A stretch of DNA of 7,578 nt. It comes from Candidatus Zhuqueibacterota bacterium (GTDB lineage Bacteria > Zhuqueibacterota > QNDG01). The notes under the pieces are model-generated. The model was not told where the DNA came from. It worked only from the letters and a program-made list of their open reading frames with translations, and did not search any database. The DNA lies in NCBI GenBank assembly GCA_003645915.1, contig QNDG01000051.1, positions 1 to 7,578 of the forward strand, given 5' to 3'. A program made the position numbers and the translations under genes. Shown here one piece after another: positions 1 through 4,308 of the stretch; within the stretch, counting starts at the first letter, position 1, and every line of letters begins with the position of its first letter.

Positions 1-1475
1 CAGAATTCCATAAAGAATTTTGCAACGTCAACCATGCAGGTTGTTTCATCCATTACAACAAGACCGCCGGAACCCATTATAGCTCCGATCGATCGAAGGG
101 ATTCATAATCTATCTTTGTTTTCAAATGCTGTTCCGGAATACATCCTCCTGACGGGCCTCCGATCTGAACTGCTTTAAATTTCCTGTTGTCTGGGATTCC
201 TCCTCCTATATCAAAAATAATAGAATCAAGAGGGGTTCCCATGGCGACCTCTACAAGACCGGTGTATCTGATTTTTCCGGATAATGCAAAAACCTTTGTG
301 CCCTTGCTTGTCTCTGTGCCCAGTGTCTTAAACCAATTGCTGCCGTTCAGAATAATTGAAGGTACATTGGCAAGTGTCTCCACATTGTTGATTATTGTAG
401 GTTTACCAAAAAGACCACTGGTAGCAGGGAAGGGAGGTCTTGGCCGCGGCATTCCTCTTTTACCTTCAATACTGTGAATTAATGCTGTTTCCTCACCGCA
501 GACAAATGCGCCTGCTCCCTTTTTTATTACTATGTCGAGATTTATTCCACTTCCAAGTATGTTTGAGCCGAGAAGGCCAGCTTCTTTTGCCTGTGTAATT
601 GCAGTATTAAGCCGCTCTATTGCAAGAGGATATTCGGCTCTTATGTAGATGTATGCTTTTGTTGCTCCTATTGCATAAGATGCAATTGCAAGGCCTTCTA
701 TTAATCTGTGAGGATCACCTTCAATAACAGCTCTGTCCATAAAAGCGCCGGGATCTCCTTCGTCTGCATTGCATATAAAATATTTTTTATCAGAAGGTGT
801 GTTAAGTGCGAATTTCCATTTCTTTCCTGTTGGGAATCCCCCTCCGCCTCTTCCCCTTAAACCGCTTTCATCAATTATATCACAGACTTCTTCTCTTGTT
901 TTTCCGGTGAGTACATTTGTATAAGCAATATATCCGCGATTTGCAATATATTCTTTAATACTGCACGGGTCAATTATACCGCAATTCTGCAGAACCCATC
1001 TTGTCTGAGGTGCGAAAAACGGGTGATTATTAATTGTAGGAATATTTTCCCATTTTTTGTTTGATTCTGAGATGTGCTGAAACAAAGCAAGATCCTCAGG
1101 AATATGGTTGTTGAAAACATTTGACAAAAGTTCGTCAACCTTGTCTTCTGTAATATGCCCGAATGCAACTCTTTGCATCCCGGGAATCTGAACCTCAACA
1201 ATCGGTTCCTCTGCACAAAGGCCTATACATCCTACTTCAATCACATCAGCATCAATTTTTTTGGAATTAATGTATTGATTAATTTTTGCAAGTGTCTTAC
1301 CAGCGCCTGCACCCAAACCGCAAGTACCGGTTCCGACAAAAATTACAGGTTTAGTAATATTTTTTCTTGTAAGAGCAGAAATGTAGTCCTCAGGTTTAAT
1401 ATCTTTATCAGAAATAAGATCAAGAGCTTTAAAAATGTTTATTGAATCGTATATGTTGTTTTTATATGAGGTCAT
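1..1475 (-). CDS. hydB: NuoF/HydB-type NADH:acceptor oxidoreductase flavoprotein subunit (3' end off the left edge)
   Basis: The 491 residues visible form an NADH-binding FMN/iron-sulfur subunit that passes electrons between NAD(H) and partner subunits in the cytoplasm. Residues about 43-120 are a thioredoxin-like [2Fe-2S] domain (VGTGTCG at 47-53, GCIGLC at 82-87), as in HydB-type proteins and absent from plain NuoF. The core follows: NCGIIDP (164-170), the glycine-rich nucleotide loop GLRGRGGGGFPTGKKW (205-220), NADEGDPGAFMDR (236-248), GAGAFVCGEETAL (320-332), the RPRPPFP stretch (344-350) and GGPSGGC (439-445). The frame leaves the window just before the expected ESCGxC [4Fe-4S] motif and any C-terminal ferredoxin domain, so roughly 100 residues are probably missing. 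The start ATG overlaps the hydC stop as TAATG, with an AGGGGGGA ribosome site five bases upstream. The fused N-terminal domain and the Rex/NuoE neighbours favour a HydABC-type complex. An NAD-linked formate dehydrogenase subunit is the alternative. Confidence 0.93.
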   Translation of the reverse strand, partial: MTSYKNNIYDSINIFKALDLISDKDIKPEDYISALTRKNITKPVIFVGTGTCGLGAGAGKTLAKINQYINSKKIDADVIEVGCIGLCAEEPIVEVQIPGMQRVAFGHITEDKVDELLSNVFNNHIPEDLALFQHISESNKKWENIPTINNHPFFAPQTRWVLQNCGIIDPCSIKEYIANRGYIAYTNVLTGKTREEVCDIIDESGLRGRGGGGFPTGKKWKFALNTPSDKKYFICNADEGDPGAFMDRAVIEGDPHRLIEGLAIASYAIGATKAYIYIRAEYPLAIERLNTAITQAKEAGLLGSNILGSGINLDIVIKKGAGAFVCGEETALIHSIEGKRGMPRPRPPFPATSGLFGKPTIINNVETLANVPSIILNGSNWFKTLGTETSKGTKVFALSGKIRYTGLVEVAMGTPLDSIIFDIGGGIPDNRKFKAVQIGGPSGGCIPEQHLKTKIDYESLRSIGAIMGSGGLVVMDETTCMVDVAKFFMEF

Positions 1476-1945
1476 TATTTTCCCCCCTCACGGAGTGTGT
1501 TAATTATTTTTATTACGTCGTCGCAGGTGACCGCAGCATGGAATTCGCCGTTAACTGAGATAACAGGAGCAAGGCCGCAGGCTCCCATACATGCTACAAC
1601 TTCAATACTGAACATACCGTCTTTTGTCGTATGACCTGGTTCAATATTTAAAATTTGTTTAAGAGTTTCCAGAACAGAAAAAGAACCTTTTACATGGCAG
1701 GCAGTACCTCTGCAGACCTGAATATGATATTTACCGAGAGGTTCAAATCTGAACTGGTTATAAAAAGTGGCAACACCGTATATTTTACTTGCAGGGAGGT
1801 TCAGGTATCTGCCTATTTGTGCTATTGAATCCCTGTTCAGAAATCCTATTTTATCCTGAACGTCCTGCAGTATGGGAATCAAAGAGTCCCTTGACCGGGA
1901 AGGGTAGTTCTTAAGAATTGAGTCAACTGATTCCTTCATTTTCAT
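1475..1945 (-). CDS. hydC: NuoE/HydC-type thioredoxin-like [2Fe-2S] subunit
   Basis: This 156-residue protein is the small [2Fe-2S] electron-transfer subunit that pairs with the NuoF/HydB flavoprotein. The N-terminal third is the helical region typical of NuoE (SLIPILQDVQDKIGFL at 21-36, then IYGVATFYNQF at 55-65). The C-terminal part is the thioredoxin-like ferredoxin domain with the four expected ligands: C78 and C83 (C-x4-C in VCRGTAC), and C119 and C123 (C-x3-C in ACMGAC). Its length fits the family (about 150-170 residues). It overlaps the end of rex by 23 bp and meets hydB in a TAATG junction, which suggests coupled translation. The start is uncertain: two in-frame ATGs two codons apart (1945 and 1939) follow an AAAGGG element. 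With no other complex I genes around it, a soluble HydABC-like or formate-dehydrogenase-like complex is more likely than respiratory complex I. Confidence 0.93.
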   Translation of the reverse strand: MKMKESVDSILKNYPSRSRDSLIPILQDVQDKIGFLNRDSIAQIGRYLNLPASKIYGVATFYNQFRFEPLGKYHIQVCRGTACHVKGSFSVLETLKQILNIEPGHTTKDGMFSIEVVACMGACGLAPVISVNGEFHAAVTCDDVIKIINTLREGGK

Positions 1946-2585
1946 CTGTCCCTTTCTTTAAACTTCTGGCAAAGTACGCAATTTTTTCAACTGCAAGAAG
2001 CATGTCTCTGTTTTCTATATAAACGTGTTCCGGAAGGTTAAGTTTTATTGGTGAGTAATTTAAAAATGCTTTAACACCGGCATTAACAAGGTTCATTGCA
2101 ATTTCCTGAGCATTTGCAGGTGGCAGAGCAAGAATTGCCATTGAAATATCCTCTTTTCTGATAATCTTTTCGATTTCATCTGTGTGATAAGTCCTTACTC
2201 CGTGAAAAACCTTGTTGATTTTTTCGGGGTCATTATCAAAAGCTGCTTTTATTTTTAGCAGAGTGGATCTGCCCTGAATGTAATTAATTACAGCCTTACC
2301 GAGCTGGCCTATTCCTGCAACTGCGATATTTTGGGCAGAGTGGGGGCAGATTGCTTTGTCAATAGCATTGATAAGATCTTTGATTTTGTAGCCGTGTGCT
2401 GATGAACCGGAATATCCTATACTCATAAAATCTCTTCTTATCTGTGCGGGAGAGAATCCTGTTATTTCGGACAGTCTTCTTGAAACTATGTGAGTGTTTT
2501 CAGGATCAAGGTAGTTTTTTAATGTCCACCTGTAAAGAAGAAGCCTTTCAAGTGTTTTTACTGGGATGGAAGATGTTACTATCAT
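1923..2585 (-). CDS. rex: Redox-sensing transcriptional repressor Rex
   Basis: At 220 residues this matches Rex, a dimeric cytoplasmic repressor that binds DNA when NAD+ is high and lets go when NADH rises. The N-terminal winged-helix region starts with IPVKTLERLLLYRW (7-20) and has the recognition segment GFSPAQIRRDF (43-53), followed by the wing-region HGYKIKDLI (64-72). The C-terminal Rossmann domain shows IAVAGIGQLGKAV (87-99, dinucleotide loop), AAFDNDP (114-120, with D117 at the adenosine-binding position), ALPPANAQEIA (153-163) and LNYSPIKLNLPE (175-186). An AGGAG ribosome site (2592-2596, minus strand) sits six bases before the ATG. Rex is the first gene of the operon with hydC and hydB, and a perfect Rex-type palindrome lies 30 bp upstream of its start, so autoregulation is likely. 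The protein ends in a charged tail (KKGTDENEG) that is encoded partly within the overlap with hydC. Confidence 0.95.
   Translation of the reverse strand: MIVTSSIPVKTLERLLLYRWTLKNYLDPENTHIVSRRLSEITGFSPAQIRRDFMSIGYSGSSAHGYKIKDLINAIDKAICPHSAQNIAVAGIGQLGKAVINYIQGRSTLLKIKAAFDNDPEKINKVFHGVRTYHTDEIEKIIRKEDISMAILALPPANAQEIAMNLVNAGVKAFLNYSPIKLNLPEHVYIENRDMLLAVEKIAYFARSLKKGTDENEGIS
1950..1955 (-). promoter_or_regulatory. Ribosome binding site of hydC, leaving two possible starts
   Basis: Reading the minus strand, AAAGGG lies four bases before the ATG at 1945 and ten bases before the second in-frame ATG at 1939. Neither spacing is ideal, so the true start could be either, giving 156 or 154 residues. 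Both starts lie inside the 3' end of rex, so ribosomes finishing rex may help initiation here. Confidence 0.45.
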
Positions 2586-2614
2586 AAACAGCTCCTTTTA
2601 GTTTCAAATACTAC

Positions 2615-2632
2615 CTGTGAAATATTTCACAG
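2615..2632. promoter_or_regulatory. Rex operator (perfect 18-bp palindrome)
   Basis: CTGTGAAATATTTCACAG is its own reverse complement over all 18 bases. It contains the family core TGTGAA-N4-TTCACA exactly; only the outermost T/A pair of the usual TTGTGAA-N4-TTCACAA is replaced by C/G. It starts three bases downstream of the -10 box of the rex promoter and so covers the predicted transcription start, where a bound repressor would block RNA polymerase. It is the only such site I found in the window. Confidence 0.85.
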
Positions 2633-2635
2633 CAG

Positions 2636-2664
2636 AATATAGTAAGAAGAAAATAACAATGCAA
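2636..2664 (-). promoter_or_regulatory. Sigma-70-type promoter of the rex-hydC-hydB operon
   Basis: On the minus strand the -35 box is TTGCAT (2664-2659), the spacer is exactly 17 bases, and the -10 box is TATATT (2641-2636). The predicted start is near 2628-2630, inside the Rex palindrome, giving a leader of about 45 bases before the rex ATG. Each box matches the consensus at four or five of six positions. Confidence 0.7.
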
Positions 2665-2671
2665 GGAAAAA

Positions 2672-2700
2672 ATGAAAAATTTTAATAAATACGATATAAT
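2672..2700 (+). promoter_or_regulatory. Candidate plus-strand promoter divergent from rex
   Basis: A perfect TATAAT (2695-2700) stands 17 bases after ATGAAA (2672-2677), which matches four of six -35 positions. It lies almost back to back with the rex promoter. If used for the response regulator it would give a leader of roughly 390 bases. The surrounding DNA is very AT-rich, so a chance match is quite possible. Confidence 0.3.
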
Positions 2701-3014
2701 CAAACAATCTTTAATAAGTTTGAGATCTTAATAATTTAAAGAGAAAGGAGTCTGCAGAATTGTATTTAATCATAGTGTATGCCCTGTATCAATAAGTCAA
2801 ATATTAAAGAAATTTTAATTTGGGAATTTGATGTTAAATACGATTATACATTTTACAAAAAATAATTTTCAACATAGAACCTTAATATTTTTTTGAAGAG
2901 ACTAAATTTTTGTTTACAAAGTATTGATAACCTTAAAATGTCAAATATCAATAACTTAGTAGTTGAAGATTTTATTGTTTTTATTAAACTGATAATTCAA
3001 CAAAAATAATTTGC

Positions 3015-3043
3015 TTGATTTTTCCTTTATAGTTTTTTATCAT
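3015..3043 (+). promoter_or_regulatory. Candidate promoter of the response regulator gene
   Basis: TTGATT (3015-3020) and TATCAT (3038-3043) are separated by 17 bases. A start near 3050 would give a leader of about 50 bases ending in a good GGAGG ribosome site. The boxes are moderate matches in AT-rich DNA. Confidence 0.4.
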
Positions 3044-3098
3044 TAGGCAAATTAAATAACATTAAAAGAATTACTTAAATTATAACGGAGGATAAATA

Positions 3099-3482
3099 AT
3101 GTCGAAAAAAATTCTTCTTATTGACGATGATTCGGATTTTGTAAATGCTAACAAATTACTGCTGGAAAAAAATGGATTTGAAGTTGTTACTGCTTTTGAC
3201 GGTGAAGAGGGTCTTAAAAAGGCTGAAGTAGAAAATCCCGATTTAATTGTTCTTGATGTGATGATGAAAACAGGGACAGAAGGGTTTCATGTTGCAAAAC
3301 AGATAAGAGAAATTGAAAGTTTAAAAGAAACTCCTGTTATTATGCTGTCAGGCATAAGAAGGGACCTTGATATGAAATGGGATTTTGAACCGGATGAGCG
3401 TTTTTTGCCTGTAACGGAGTTTCTTGAGAAACCATTATCGCCTCAGAATTTACTGGAAAAAATCAGACAATTAATCGGTTAA
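3099..3482 (+). CDS. Single-domain response regulator (CheY-like receiver, no output domain)
   Basis: The 127 residues form one receiver domain and nothing else, so it would signal by protein-protein contact or act as a phosphate relay, not by binding DNA. Visible active-site residues are the acidic D9-D10-D11 cluster in LLIDDDSDF, the phosphoacceptor D53 in LIVLDVMM, S84 in IMLSG, and K111 in FLEKP. Two features depart from the usual pattern. The phosphoacceptor is followed by VMMKTGTEGF rather than the common VMMPxxDGF. The stretch between S84 and K111 is long (27 residues), charged and aromatic (RRDLDMKWDFEPDERFLPV), which enlarges the signalling face. No histidine kinase gene is in the window. 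It is divergent from the rex/hydCB operon. GGAGG lies seven bases before the ATG, and a strong hairpin follows the stop. Confidence 0.9.
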   Translation: MSKKILLIDDDSDFVNANKLLLEKNGFEVVTAFDGEEGLKKAEVENPDLIVLDVMMKTGTEGFHVAKQIREIESLKETPVIMLSGIRRDLDMKWDFEPDERFLPVTEFLEKPLSPQNLLEKIRQLIG

Positions 3483-3521
3483 GATTTTTTTATGTTGAAA
3501 AAAAACATTTAATTATGTAAG

Positions 3522-3554
3522 TTAAAAGAGGCGCTTTTAAAGTGCCTCTTTTAA
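3522..3554 (+). terminator. Hairpin terminator after the response regulator gene
   Basis: TTAAAAGAGGCGC pairs with GTGCCTCTTTTAA (one G-U pair), and the arms can extend to 16 bases each around a central T. The AAAAGAGGC/GCCTCTTTT structure, with its T-rich right arm, is a typical intrinsic terminator and would also work on the other strand. It starts 39 bases after the stop codon and ends only six bases before the yciO start codon. Confidence 0.8.
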
Positions 3555-3560
3555 TATAAA

Positions 3561-4178
3561 ATGAGCGATTATTTTTACATACATAAAAAAAATCCACAGC
3601 AAAGGCTGATAAAGAGGATATCAGAAATTTTGTCCTGCGGAGGAGTTATTGTTTACCCTACGGATTCCTCTTATGCTCTTGGGTGTCTTCCGGGAAACAA
3701 AGATGCAATTGAGCGTATATGCAGAATCCGTAATTTGACTGCAAAACACCACTTTACGCTGATGTGCAGGAACATAAAAGAAATTTCCAGATATGCGTGG
3801 ATTAATAATGTTCAGTTTAAGATAATCAAAAGAATGACGCCAGGGCCATATACATTTATTCTTAAAGCCACAAAAGAAGTTCCAAGCAGAGTGATTCATC
3901 AAAAAAGTAAGACAATTGGAATAAGAATTCCTGACTGCAATGTTGTGCTGAATATTCTTGATAATATTAGCATGGCTTTGATTACCACAAGTCTGATTAT
4001 GCCTGAAGAGCATGAACCGATGCATGATCCACTGGAAATTAAAGAGAAAATAGGCAATGTTGTTGATGCAATACTTGATTCCGGCCCTATTCCCGGCTCA
4101 GTTACAACAATGATTGATTTAACTTCAGATACTCCTGTTGTGCTGAGAAAGGGGTTGGGCGATTTTAGTAATTTCTGA
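3561..4178 (+). CDS. yciO: YciO, TsaC/YrdC/Sua5-family protein
   Basis: The 205-residue product resembles E. coli YciO (206 residues) from end to end: YFYIHKKNPQQRLI at 4-17, GGVIVYPTDSSYALGC at 27-42, ERICRIRNL at 51-59, HFTLMCR at 64-70, TPGPYTFILKATKEVP at 93-108, KTIGIRIP at 117-124, TTSLIMP at 142-148 and DTPVVLRKGLGDF near the end. YciO is a paralogue of the TsaC/Sua5 threonylcarbamoyl-AMP synthases that begin tRNA t6A synthesis, and its own role is less settled. The family's SxN nucleotide motif is SLIM here, as in YciO. The fold binds nucleotides and RNA in the cytoplasm. The start is well fixed: ATG 3561 matches the E. coli N-terminus and an in-frame stop lies at 3552-3554. There is no Shine-Dalgarno sequence, and a terminator stem ends six bases upstream. 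Confidence 0.93.
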   Translation: MSDYFYIHKKNPQQRLIKRISEILSCGGVIVYPTDSSYALGCLPGNKDAIERICRIRNLTAKHHFTLMCRNIKEISRYAWINNVQFKIIKRMTPGPYTFILKATKEVPSRVIHQKSKTIGIRIPDCNVVLNILDNISMALITTSLIMPEEHEPMHDPLEIKEKIGNVVDAILDSGPIPGSVTTMIDLTSDTPVVLRKGLGDFSNF

Positions 4179-4308
4179 ATTTAATCATACCAAAAATAAG
4201 CGAATACGGTTAATTGTTTTTTTTAGATAATTCTATCTGATTCTATAAATCCGGTCATGTAAGTTGATCAGGTTTTTATCCTGTTCAATATCCTGAAAGG
4301 AGCAGATC
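4179..4308 (+). other. Spacer between yciO and the S9 peptidase gene
   Basis: It contains a run of eight or more T around 4215-4224 without a convincing stem before it, a short inverted repeat AGATA-ATTC-TATCT, and the strong AAAGGAG ribosome site (4296-4302) six bases before the peptidase start. I find no promoter with two good boxes. Read-through from yciO or an undetected promoter would be needed for expression. Confidence 0.4.

Larger units (their letters stand above)
2586..3098. other. AT-rich divergent intergenic region between rex and the response regulator gene
   Basis: This 513-bp gap holds no convincing coding sequence; reading frames are short and full of stops. The left end carries the rex promoter and Rex operator. 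Elsewhere it contains two weaker plus-strand promoter candidates (2672-2700 and 3015-3043) and three copies of the 8-mer TATCAATA, at 2787-2794 and 2946-2953 on plus and 2922-2929 on minus. The second and third copies form an inverted repeat with a 16-bp gap. The right end has the GGAGG ribosome site (3087-3091) of the response regulator. I see no tRNA-like or riboswitch-like fold, but a small RNA cannot be ruled out by eye. Confidence 0.6.

Noticed and set aside
187..477. 96-codon plus-strand open frame
   Set aside because: It lies opposite the hydB coding frame over strongly conserved motifs and has no ribosome site; its protein resembles nothing and is an antisense shadow.
1..1945. Respiratory complex I (nuo) operon
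   Set aside because: The NuoF-like protein has a fused N-terminal thioredoxin-like domain and the operon starts with rex; no nuoA-D gene is seen, so a soluble HydABC-like module fits better.
2743..2795. Possible tiny gene after the AAAGGAG at about 2745 with a TTG start
   Set aside because: The frame has only about 11 codons before a stop and no supporting pattern.
2686..2844. Direct repeat of TAAATACGAT (near 2686 and 2835)
   Set aside because: A single 10-base match in a region this AT-rich is expected about once by chance.
2922..2953. FNR/CRP-type operator made from TTGAT and ATCAA half-sites
   Set aside because: FNR sites have a four-base gap; here the half-sites are about 18 bases apart, so only a generic inverted repeat is claimed.
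3621..4025. 134-codon minus-strand open frame opposite yciO
   Set aside because: It is fully antisense to a well-recognised gene, with no ribosome site or recognisable domain.
4201..4250. Terminator after yciO at the T-run
   Set aside because: There is a T-run but no stable stem directly before it; the AGATA/TATCT repeat lies after the T-run and is only five base pairs.
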